This document shows positions 25,930 to 33,774 of a DNA stretch of 64,000 bases, piece by piece. This DNA comes from an uncultured Paraprevotella sp. (lineage in GTDB: Bacteria; Bacteroidota; Bacteroidia; Bacteroidales; Bacteroidaceae), in the NCBI GenBank assembly GCA_910586505.1, contig CAJUGV010000003.1:191541-255540 (forward strand), given 5' to 3'. Under the pieces are notes generated by a model. The model did no database searches. It was given only the letters and a program-made list of their open reading frames with translations, and had not been told where the DNA came from. The translations under genes and the position numbers were made by a program. The first letter of the stretch is position 1. Each line of letters starts with the position of its first letter.

Positions 25930-26826
25930 ATGGAAGAAATACTGAAAGTAAACTCTATAGAACAATACAATCAACTGTTCGGGTTCGAGACCACCCACCC
26001 TTTGGTGGGACACGTCAGGTTCGACCATGCAAGCCAGCAGAAACAGTATCGCATGTCCATGGGGTTCTACGCCCTTTTTCTCAAGGAAACAAAAGGATGT
26101 GTCATCAATTACGGAAAAACTACGTATGATTTCGACGACCAGACCATCGTATGCTTCGCACCGGGGCAGACGGTAGGTTTCACCCCCATAACAGGAAAAC
26201 CGGCCAAATCGCGCGGCATCCTGTTTCATCCCGACTTTATCCGGGGCACCTCCCTGAGACAAAAGATAAAGAAATACACCTTCTTCTCCTATGAGGCCAA
26301 TGAAGCCCTCCACCTGTCGGAAAAAGAACGGATTGTCATCACCAATTGCCTGGACATCATACACATGGAGCTGGAGCGCCCTATCGACCGGCATACGCAG
26401 GAAATTGTCACGACAAACATTGAACTGCTGCTGGACTATTGCCTGCGCTTCTACGAACGGCAGTTCATTACCCGCAAGCCGCTCAATACAAGCGCCATAG
26501 CACGGTTCGAAACTTTAATAGACGAATACCTGGATGCCGGACAAGCCGCTACGGAGGGACTTCCTTCAGTGAAATACTTTGCCGACAAAATCTGCCTCTC
26601 TCCCAACTATTTCGGTGATCTGATCAAGAAAGAAACCGGCAAGACAGCCAAGGAATACATCCAGCTGAAAATGATAGAGGCGGCCAAAGAACAACTGTTG
26701 CATCCCGACAAGACCGTATCGGAAGTGGCCTACAGGCTGGGGTTCCAATATCCTCAGCATTTCGTGCGCTTCTTCAAAAAATATGAAGGCCTCACCCCCG
26801 GACAATACAAACAGCAACGGAACTGA
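25930..26826 (+). CDS. AraC family transcriptional regulator
   Basis: A 298-residue regulator. The C-terminal domain (about 200-296) carries the double helix-turn-helix of AraC proteins: VKYFADKICLSPNYFGDLIKKETGKTAKEYIQLKMIEAAKEQLL and TVSEVAYRLGFQYPQHFVRFFKKYEGLTPGQYKQQ. The N-terminal 170 residues resemble a cupin-like sensing domain (CFAPGQTVGFTP) without an obvious ligand clue. No enzyme gene is in the same operon: a bidirectional terminator follows at once. Its upstream region carries the phased repeat array, which may be its own operator. Confidence 0.93.
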   Translation: MEEILKVNSIEQYNQLFGFETTHPLVGHVRFDHASQQKQYRMSMGFYALFLKETKGCVINYGKTTYDFDDQTIVCFAPGQTVGFTPITGKPAKSRGILFHPDFIRGTSLRQKIKKYTFFSYEANEALHLSEKERIVITNCLDIIHMELERPIDRHTQEIVTTNIELLLDYCLRFYERQFITRKPLNTSAIARFETLIDEYLDAGQAATEGLPSVKYFADKICLSPNYFGDLIKKETGKTAKEYIQLKMIEAAKEQLLHPDKTVSEVAYRLGFQYPQHFVRFFKKYEGLTPGQYKQQRN

Positions 26827-26830
26827 ACGT

Positions 26831-26872
26831 CATAAAGCCTCCCGGTCTCTGCAGAGTCCGGGAGGCTTTATG
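26831..26872. terminator. Bidirectional terminator between AraC and SDR genes
   Basis: CATAAAGCCTCCCGG (26831-26845) and its perfect complement (26858-26872) flank a 12-base loop, with A- and T-rich tracts inside the arms. It lies between convergent genes, immediately after the AraC stop. Confidence 0.85.
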
Positions 26873-26971
26873 ACGGATTGCCGCGAATGTTTCATTCCAA
26901 CTCCACCCGTTCCTTGACGAGCATCGGACTGAGATCTTGGTCGTTTCGCGCCTCCGACTACGTGCACCGCA

Positions 26972-27700
26972 TCACCGATGCCCCATTTTCAGGAACATCC
27001 ATAAAGGCAAATGCCGGTACACCCATGCAACCACCCGCCAACGGCGCGTAACATACACCACCCTGCGCCTGCGTTCTATGGCACGCGCAATCTGACGGCA
27101 TGCTTTGCCGACCGGGGCCACCCAAAACAATCCCTCTCCCTTTGCCATGGCCGTATCCACAAATCCCGGACGGACATCCGTCACCGCTACATACGGGCAA
27201 CGGTTAGCCAGCCGCTGACGCAGTCCCTCCAGATAGTTCATCTGAAAGGCTTTCGTGGCATTATAAGCCGGAGCCGCTCCGTTACCGCGTAATCCTCCGG
27301 CAGATGTGACCGCAACCAAGTGCCCGGCCCCCCGGCGCTCAAAATAACGGACGGCCCAATCTGCCACACAGGTCCACCCCATCACATTCACCTCCAGCGT
27401 ATCACGCTCCAAGGCATCATCCAAAGCGGGATTGAGAAACCCCGCCCCTGCCGTCAGAATCAGCACATCCACTCCCCCGAGGCGGGAGGCCGTACGTTCC
27501 AGTACATCCTGAACCACATCCGTGTCCGTCACATCACATACCTCACACTCAAACACGCCGGCATAGGCTTGGCACAACGCCGCCAGACACTCCGCACGCC
27601 GTCCGGTGATACCGATCCTCACTCCGCCCTTTTCGGCATACAGACGGGCCAGCCCTTCACCGATACCGGACGTTGCTCCTACTATCAAAATCTTTTTCAT
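26972..27700 (-). CDS. Short-chain dehydrogenase/reductase
   Basis: A 242-residue classical SDR oxidoreductase. Visible: the N-terminal nucleotide-binding GATSGIGEG at 7-15, an ITGRR sequence that favours NADPH, catalytic Ser in TSAGG (about 140) and YNATK (Tyr/Lys, about 152-156). The basic C-terminal stretch (ERRRRVVYVTRRWRVVAWVYRHLPLWMFLKMGHR) looks membrane-associated, as in several Bacteroides SDRs of this type. Substrate unknown. The Crp/Fnr gene lies 77 bp upstream on the same strand, with a possible -7 element (TAATTTTG) at 27745-27738 between them. Confidence 0.9.
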   Translation of the reverse strand: MKKILIVGATSGIGEGLARLYAEKGGVRIGITGRRAECLAALCQAYAGVFECEVCDVTDTDVVQDVLERTASRLGGVDVLILTAGAGFLNPALDDALERDTLEVNVMGWTCVADWAVRYFERRGAGHLVAVTSAGGLRGNGAAPAYNATKAFQMNYLEGLRQRLANRCPYVAVTDVRPGFVDTAMAKGEGLFWVAPVGKACRQIARAIERRRRVVYVTRRWRVVAWVYRHLPLWMFLKMGHR

Positions 27701-27777
27701 CGTTGTTGGTCATTTTTCTTTCATCATTACCAACAGACAAAATTAGAAGAAAACAACAAGACGTTTCTTGAAATATT

Positions 27778-28359
27778 TCAAGAAGTTCCCGACTTCAACA
27801 ATTTCCGCCTTATGGCACTCACCGTCTCGGGCGTCACTCCGATAAACGAAGCGATTTCCTTCAACGGCCGCTGTTCTTTCAGTTCCGGATAACGCCTCAT
27901 CAGATCGACATAGCGCTCTTCCGGCGTACAACAGTAACTATCCAGCAGGCGGCGGTAGGTCATGACAAAAAGTTGTTCGGCCACGACACGCCCCATACGC
28001 TGCCGCTCAGGAGAAGACTCCCAATAGCCTTTCAAGCGCGCATAGGGCACGACATAAAGCCGGCTTCTCTCAAGAGCCTGCACATCGGCCAATGCCGGAC
28101 GACCGCATAGGCAGGAAGAGTATTCGGCCACGAAACTGTCCCGGAAACTAAAGCCCACGACATGTCCGCTGCCCCGCATATCGGTCCGTACCACGCGGAA
28201 CATGCCCTCTTCCACATAGGCCACGCTATCGGCCCGCTCCCCCTGACGCACAAAATAGTCCGCCTTGTCCAGTTCGCGCACGATGCCCTGCTCCACAAAA
28301 AAACGTTTCATAGACGAAAGATCCAAATCGTCCAGATAATAATCATTAATCCCATCCAT
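27778..28359 (-). CDS. Crp/Fnr family transcriptional regulator
   Basis: A 193-residue one-component regulator with an N-terminal cyclic-nucleotide-binding-like beta barrel (residues 10-120: FVRQGERADSVAYVEEGMFRVVRTD) and a C-terminal winged helix (RPLKEIASFIGVTPETVSAIRRKLLK, 160-190). The Fnr-type iron-sulfur cysteines are absent at the N-terminus (cysteines near 86 and 145 are not in that pattern), and the classical cAMP-binding RS residues are not evident, so the ligand is unknown. It precedes the SDR gene and may control it. Confidence 0.9.
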   Translation of the reverse strand: MDGINDYYLDDLDLSSMKRFFVEQGIVRELDKADYFVRQGERADSVAYVEEGMFRVVRTDMRGSGHVVGFSFRDSFVAEYSSCLCGRPALADVQALERSRLYVVPYARLKGYWESSPERQRMGRVVAEQLFVMTYRRLLDSYCCTPEERYVDLMRRYPELKEQRPLKEIASFIGVTPETVSAIRRKLLKSGTS

Positions 28360-28435
28360 GATGCAAAAATAAGGTTTTCACCGCACTGAAAACATATTCC
28401 TTCCCTGTTTTAAAGAATATCAAGGGATATCAATG

Positions 28436-30655
28436 TCACTTCACACCGTGAAGCTGCAGATATTCACGAAAATGCACGTCCGATCCATTGAACACATCAA
28501 TGTCTACATGTCCCTTGATGCCGTTTACCCTTCCATCCGGCGAAAGCTGCCAATAAAGAAGATGCACATAAGGTTTATACTCCCCGTAACGGGCCACCCA
28601 CACAGGATACGCTTTCAACTCCTCGGGGGCGAACGGCATGTAGCGGTTCACAAAATCCTGACTGACATAAAGCACGGGAGTAGCTCCCGTACCGCACTCC
28701 ACCGCTTTCATCCATACCAGTATTTCACGGAAGAGCACCTCGCGCCCTCCCATCATCCCGATCCGGAGATCCGACAGTTCCACATCAAGCATCGGAGGCA
28801 AATCGCCACGCCGAGGACGGGCTTTCTTCAGAAAATAATCCGCCTGGCTTGCCGCCGGACGTTCCGAAAAAAAGTGATAGGCCCCCACCGGATAGCCGTG
28901 ACGACGGGCCGCCCGAACGTCCCGCTCATACCAAGGATTATAAACAGTAAGCCCCTCGGTTGCCTTGATATAGACAAAAGAGACGGGATAGTCCACATGT
29001 CCCTGCACCTTTTTCTCGCTGATGTGCCCCAAATGCGTGATGCGCAAGTTCTTCCAGTCTATAGCACATGTTTTCCGTTTGTGTATGTGTTGATATTTTG
29101 AAATATCGATGCCGTACACCCGCTCCGAATGATAGATCATCTGTTCGCCCCGGAACCGTCCCTTCGACCAGACCCCGCACCGGACCACTTCATTCGGCGA
29201 TACGGAAAAACCAAACCCCTCACGCTTCCCGTCGCGCCACTTTCCTGCATAGTACTCACCGTCCGCCGCACAGAGCACCCCTTCACCGTGCGCTTCCATT
29301 CGCCGGTTGAGCTGCCCTTCATATTCGTCGCCGGCGCTGCTCCGCACACGCCCCCGGGGCAAAGAATCGCCGCTCCAGCATCCAGAGACGACAATCCCCT
29401 GCGAATCGCGATACTTTCCGTAACCTTCACGCAGCCCGTTCACCCAATGTCCGCTGTATATACCCCCGTCCGGATAATGCATTACCCCCTCACCCGCCGG
29501 CAACCCTCCGGCAGCCTGTCCGTAAAAAATAGAATCGCCACGGGAAAAAGTGACATAAACCGACCGGCCGGCTGCTGCACGGTCTTTCTCTACCGAAACA
29601 GGACCGTCGCACCGGAAGACCCACAACAAACTGGCTTTCAGATCTTGCCACATGCACTGCGGTCTGAAAATATACGGCACTGACAACCTGAAAAGCGAGA
29701 GAGCCGAATGAAAACGGCCACCGGCCCACATGCCGTTTAAATTATGGAACGGTCCGAGTACCGGACTTCCGTCCGCTCCGGCTATCATGGGAATATCCGT
29801 CCGGCCGTGCCTCATGCGGAGTGATAACGAAGATATATCCGGCCTTTCTCCGCATCCGTCCGTATCGCGGTACCCCCAACGTCCCCACCATTTATAATAC
29901 GACGAGGGGAGATGAAACCATGTATAAGGAAAAGGGATGAGACGGAAACGGTGGCAACCGACCGGCAGAAGACTGTCGGCCACCTGCCACAACGCAGGCC
30001 CGCAACGGTTTTGTTTCAGCAAACGACAAGCCACGTGCCGCCGTCCGTCCGCCGCATTCGATGTCCGGCAACAAATCGTCCGCTCCTCACGAAGGTGCGC
30101 CACAGCATCACCGCGGGCCAGCACCAAGTCCACCGCACGCCTGCACCGCTCCAGCTCCGCACATCGCAATACAATCTGTTCGTGGCGGGCCATCACCTCA
30201 TGAAAACCTTCGTCTGCGACAGTATGCGTCCGGCGATAATATTCCGTTTCGTGCCACATCTTCCGGTATCCGGCCAGACACTCGCCGAGCTGCCGCCATT
30301 CGTGCCGCAATGCAGACAGCAACGTATCGCCGCCAAGACTGTCCGGGCGGGAAACGGTATCGGAAGCGGTCAGCACCCTACCCGAGAAAGATATGAAAAA
30401 TGCATTAGACCGGACCCTGCTACAGGCGGCTTCACGGTTCACCGACAGATTCGCAAGCACCGTATCAGACCGCAAGAAATTGAAATAAAGCGTGTCGCCA
30501 CCAGGAACCTGCAACACATACCACGAAGAAGTATATGCCTCCGCAACTCCCTCACGGCATTGCCGGTCGGTCACCGGCCAGAATATCAGACCCGCCATGC
30601 AGATCACTGCCGCCGACAAGATCCATCCCGCCTTCTTTCTATTCCATTTCCACAT
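28436..30655 (-). CDS. MORN-repeat protein fused to GH25 muramidase
   Basis: A 739-residue membrane-anchored protein with an unusual domain order. A single N-terminal membrane helix (residues 8-27) precedes a long helical extracytoplasmic part, then MORN-like repeats at about 395-500 (GEGVMHYPDGGIYSGHWVNGLREGYGKYRDSQG; GEGVLCAADGEYYAGKWRDGKREGFGF). Residues about 525-739 are a glycoside hydrolase family 25 lysozyme: YGIDISKYQ, FVYIKATEG, YHFFSER and the catalytic MLDVEL (Asp and Glu). The ATG at 30655 is preceded by AAGGAG at 6 bp, which fixes the start. It should cleave peptidoglycan in the periplasm. It stands alone. Confidence 0.88.
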   Translation of the reverse strand: MWKWNRKKAGWILSAAVICMAGLIFWPVTDRQCREGVAEAYTSSWYVLQVPGGDTLYFNFLRSDTVLANLSVNREAACSRVRSNAFFISFSGRVLTASDTVSRPDSLGGDTLLSALRHEWRQLGECLAGYRKMWHETEYYRRTHTVADEGFHEVMARHEQIVLRCAELERCRRAVDLVLARGDAVAHLREERTICCRTSNAADGRRHVACRLLKQNRCGPALWQVADSLLPVGCHRFRLIPFPYTWFHLPSSYYKWWGRWGYRDTDGCGERPDISSLSLRMRHGRTDIPMIAGADGSPVLGPFHNLNGMWAGGRFHSALSLFRLSVPYIFRPQCMWQDLKASLLWVFRCDGPVSVEKDRAAAGRSVYVTFSRGDSIFYGQAAGGLPAGEGVMHYPDGGIYSGHWVNGLREGYGKYRDSQGIVVSGCWSGDSLPRGRVRSSAGDEYEGQLNRRMEAHGEGVLCAADGEYYAGKWRDGKREGFGFSVSPNEVVRCGVWSKGRFRGEQMIYHSERVYGIDISKYQHIHKRKTCAIDWKNLRITHLGHISEKKVQGHVDYPVSFVYIKATEGLTVYNPWYERDVRAARRHGYPVGAYHFFSERPAASQADYFLKKARPRRGDLPPMLDVELSDLRIGMMGGREVLFREILVWMKAVECGTGATPVLYVSQDFVNRYMPFAPEELKAYPVWVARYGEYKPYVHLLYWQLSPDGRVNGIKGHVDIDVFNGSDVHFREYLQLHGVK

Positions 30656-30744
30656 TCTTATCTCCTTCAAAAACGTCCTTCATTATCCGGTTCCGACACG
30701 CTTACCAAAATTAAAACAAAAATACAAAAAGCTTTTAAAATGTG

Positions 30745-30775
30745 TTGAAACATTGGAAAAATATAAGTATTTTAG
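30745..30775 (+). promoter_or_regulatory. Candidate promoter of the GH51 gene
   Basis: TTG (30745-30747), a 20-bp spacer and TATTTTAG (30768-30775) match the Bacteroides consensus with one mismatch in the -7 octamer; the ATG follows 43 bp later. Confidence 0.4.
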
Positions 30776-30818
30776 CAGCGGTAAACCAATTATTAATTAA
30801 CTAAAGTTTTATTGTATC

Positions 30819-32810
30819 ATGAAAATCAACTCTCTGCTTGCAGGTGTAGCTCTCATGGCAACTTCGTTCACCGGGTACGCACAAGACAATACCGTGACGG
30901 TACAGACCAAGAAAATCGGAGCCGATATACAGCCGACGATGTACGGCGTATTCTTCGAGGATATCAACTTTGGCGCAGACGGCGGCTTGTATGCCGAACT
31001 TGTAAAAAACCGTTCTTTTGAATTCGCCCCCGACCACTTTATGGGATGGAAAATGTTCGGCAACGTAACGTTGCAGAATGACGGCCCGTTCGATAAGAAC
31101 CCGCATTACGTTCGGTTAGGATGCGCCGGACACGGTGACTTGTGGACCGGCATCCAAAACGAAGGCTTCTTCGGCATCGGTCTGAAAAAAGATGCGGAAT
31201 ACCGCTTCTCCGTATGGGCGCGCGTGCCGGACGGAAACCCTGTGACACTGATGGTGCAGTTCATCGACCAGAACACCATGAACGACGCACAGCAGTTCGA
31301 AAGCCGCGACCTGGTCATCGACTCCAAAGAATGGAAAAAATACACGATGGTCATGAAATCCAACCGCACCATCGCCAAGGCCAATCTCCGTATCTTCCTC
31401 TCCAACCCGCAGCATCGTTCGGGTACAGGCACTGTAGACCTCGAGCATGTGTCTCTCTTCCCGACAGACACCTGGATGGGGCATGAGAACGGCATGCGAA
31501 AGGATCTGGCACAGGCTCTGTACGACATGCGTCCGGGTGTGTTCCGCTTCCCCGGCGGATGTATCGTGGAAGGTACGAATATGGAAACACGCTATCAATG
31601 GAAACATACGGTGGGACCGGTGGAAAACCGTCCGCTCAACAAAAACCGTTGGGAATCCACATTCATCCACCGCTACTACCCCGACTATTTCCAAAGCTAC
31701 GGACTGGGATTCTATGAATACTTCCTGCTGAGCGAAGAGTTAGGCGCCGCCCCGCTTCCCGTACTCAATGTCGGCATGGTGTGCCAGTATCAGAACAATA
31801 ACAATGAAAAGGCACATGCCGCCTGCAATGCAGAGGGTTTGAAACCGTTCATCGACGACGCTCTCGATCTGATAGAATTTGCCAACGGCTCCACCGATAC
31901 GAAATGGGGTAAGTTGCGCGCCGAAATGGGACATCCCGCACCGTTCAACATGAAATATCTGGGTATAGGAAACGAACAGTGGGACAAGTTCTACTTCGAC
32001 CGTCTGAAGTTCTTCGTGGAAGCTATCCGCAAAGCTCATCCCGAAATCCTCATCATCGGTTCGTCCGGTCCTAACTCTGAAGGAAAAATGTTCGATATAG
32101 GATGGGAAGACATGAAGAAACAGAAAGTTGACCTCGTAGACGAACACTTCTACCGCAACATTGACTGGTTCAAGAAAAGCATGAACCGTTATGACGACTA
32201 TGACCGCACCGGACCGAAAGTATTCGCCGGCGAATATGCCTGCCACGATCAGGGCAAGAAATGGAACCATGCCGGTGCTTCTATCTACGAAGCGGCCTTT
32301 ATGACCACCTTGGAACGCAACGCCGATGTGGTACATATGGCCACTTATGCACCGCTCTTCGCACATGTGGAAGGATGGCAATGGCGTCCCGACCTGATTT
32401 GGTTCGACAACCTCAACAGCGTGAAGACCGTAAGCTATTACGTACAGCAGATGTATGCCAAGAACATGGGTACAAATGTAGTACCGGCTACTTTGGCCAC
32501 TCCCACTCCACAAGGCGAGGACGGTCTCTTTACCAGTGCTGTATACGATAAGAACACCAATGAATATATCGTCAAGGTAATCAACACTACCGACAAGGCT
32601 CAGACGGTGAACATCGTGTTCGACGGACTGAAGAAAATGCAGGGCAGCGCTGCTACACAGACTTTGGATTGCAGCGACTACACTCTTGAAAACACTCTTG
32701 AAAATCCTAACGCCATCGTGCCACAGGATGGTTGGACGACCGTGGAAGGCAATGTAATCAAAACTACCGTTCAAGGTAAGAACTTCACCATTTTCAAAGT
32801 GAAGAAGTAG
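30819..32810 (+). CDS. Secreted alpha-L-arabinofuranosidase, GH51
   Basis: A 663-residue enzyme that releases terminal arabinofuranose from arabinan, arabinoxylan or arabinogalactan side chains. A signal peptide (residues 1-21, TGYA-Q) sends it to the periplasm. Diagnostic GH51 features: PTMYGVFFEDINFGADGGLYAELVKNRSFE, RFPGGCIVEGTNMETRYQWKHTVGP, the acid/base Glu in LGIGNEQWDKF (about 390) and the nucleophile Glu in FAGEYACHDQG (about 471). A C-terminal beta-sandwich ends the protein. It stands alone between its promoter and a terminator, so it is not part of a visible susCD locus. Confidence 0.95.
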   Translation: MKINSLLAGVALMATSFTGYAQDNTVTVQTKKIGADIQPTMYGVFFEDINFGADGGLYAELVKNRSFEFAPDHFMGWKMFGNVTLQNDGPFDKNPHYVRLGCAGHGDLWTGIQNEGFFGIGLKKDAEYRFSVWARVPDGNPVTLMVQFIDQNTMNDAQQFESRDLVIDSKEWKKYTMVMKSNRTIAKANLRIFLSNPQHRSGTGTVDLEHVSLFPTDTWMGHENGMRKDLAQALYDMRPGVFRFPGGCIVEGTNMETRYQWKHTVGPVENRPLNKNRWESTFIHRYYPDYFQSYGLGFYEYFLLSEELGAAPLPVLNVGMVCQYQNNNNEKAHAACNAEGLKPFIDDALDLIEFANGSTDTKWGKLRAEMGHPAPFNMKYLGIGNEQWDKFYFDRLKFFVEAIRKAHPEILIIGSSGPNSEGKMFDIGWEDMKKQKVDLVDEHFYRNIDWFKKSMNRYDDYDRTGPKVFAGEYACHDQGKKWNHAGASIYEAAFMTTLERNADVVHMATYAPLFAHVEGWQWRPDLIWFDNLNSVKTVSYYVQQMYAKNMGTNVVPATLATPTPQGEDGLFTSAVYDKNTNEYIVKVINTTDKAQTVNIVFDGLKKMQGSAATQTLDCSDYTLENTLENPNAIVPQDGWTTVEGNVIKTTVQGKNFTIFKVKK

Positions 32811-33052
32811 CATTATCGGGGTTATATCCGACAAACATGTAAGATTATATTCAAAATACAGAAGTAAACGTCTTCGGTCGAATGATTGACTTGAAAGTGT
32901 TTACTTCTGTATTATTTTTATGTTCCATCCTTTACCGCTATATATTAAATAAGCAACAAAATCATACATGATTCGAGAGAATACACTCTCTCTTGCAAAA
33001 GGGTATTTATTTCAGAACTTTATATAAAAGTTTGGGAAACGTGGAAAGAATA
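32811..33052. other. Intergenic region after the GH51 gene
   Basis: Holds the GH51 terminator (32855-32918), a short AATCAT/ATGATT inverted repeat (32960-32973), a GAGAGA/TCTCTC pair next to it and, just beyond, the Nudix promoter. No gene is visible. Confidence 0.5.
32855..32918 (+). terminator. Terminator after the GH51 gene
   Basis: Perfect 15-bp arms (32855-32869 and 32899-32913) with a 29-base loop that can fold further; a T-rich tract follows. Confidence 0.7.
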
Positions 33053-33083
33053 TTGTCTTTTTGTATTTTATTTTATAGCTTTG
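33053..33083 (+). promoter_or_regulatory. Bacteroides-type promoter of the Nudix gene
   Basis: TTG (33053-33055), a 20-bp spacer and TAGCTTTG (33076-33083) lie 37 bp before the ATG at 33121. Confidence 0.7.
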
Positions 33084-33120
33084 CATACAAAGAGGAGCCC
33101 CTTTCAAGAGGACTATAATC

Positions 33121-33651
33121 ATGACACATATTCATCCTTTCATACAATTCCATTTCTGTCCAAAATGTGGCTCGTCACATTTTGTGATTCATAATGAAAA
33201 ATCAAAACAGTGTCAGGACTGCGGTTTCGTATATTATTTCAACCCGAGTGCCGCCACCGTAGCCGTAATTCTAAACGACAAACAAGAACTGTTAGTATGC
33301 CGAAGAGGAAAAGAGCCGGCCAAAGGAACGCTGGACCTTCCCGGCGGGTTTTCCGACTGCTATGAAAGTAGCGAAGCAGGCGTCGCACGCGAAGTCATGG
33401 AGGAAACAGGCCTACAGGTAACCCACACGGAATTTCTATTCTCCTTGCCCAATACTTATCTTTACTCCGACTTTCTAGTGCATACCGTAGACAGTTTTTT
33501 CCGTTGTACCGTAACAGAATGGGAACAAGCACGTGCCATGGATGACGCAGCCGAACTACTCTGGATTCCATTGGATAATCTTCGCCCCGAAGATTTTGGC
33601 CTGGAATCTGTGAGAAAAGGCATAGAAAAACTACTGGAAAAACAACCTTAA
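33121..33651 (+). CDS. Nudix hydrolase with N-terminal zinc ribbon
   Basis: A 176-residue protein. Residues 10-40 form a zinc ribbon (FCPKCGSSHFVIHNEKSKQCQDCGF; two CxxC pairs). The Nudix box follows: GGFSDCYESSEAGVAREVMEETGLQ at about 75-99, fitting GX5EX7REUXEEXGU. This two-part layout resembles NudC/NADH-pyrophosphatase-like and other zinc-ribbon Nudix enzymes, which split nucleoside diphosphate derivatives; the substrate is not deducible. It has its own promoter, and topA starts 123 bp later. Confidence 0.92.
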   Translation: MTHIHPFIQFHFCPKCGSSHFVIHNEKSKQCQDCGFVYYFNPSAATVAVILNDKQELLVCRRGKEPAKGTLDLPGGFSDCYESSEAGVAREVMEETGLQVTHTEFLFSLPNTYLYSDFLVHTVDSFFRCTVTEWEQARAMDDAAELLWIPLDNLRPEDFGLESVRKGIEKLLEKQP

Positions 33652-33774
33652 ACTACGTTCTTTAAAGAAATCAGAAAAGCAATGTTTCATTTTTCCTAAA
33701 AAATTGTTATATATAAGGTGTAATCTATCTTTTTTTCCTACTTTTGCTGCCGAAATTTTATAAAGGTACAAACC

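Noticed and set aside
31740..32834. Leftward 364-codon frame
   Set aside because: It is entirely antisense to the GH51 gene, whose motifs are unmistakable; the product has no recognisable domain.
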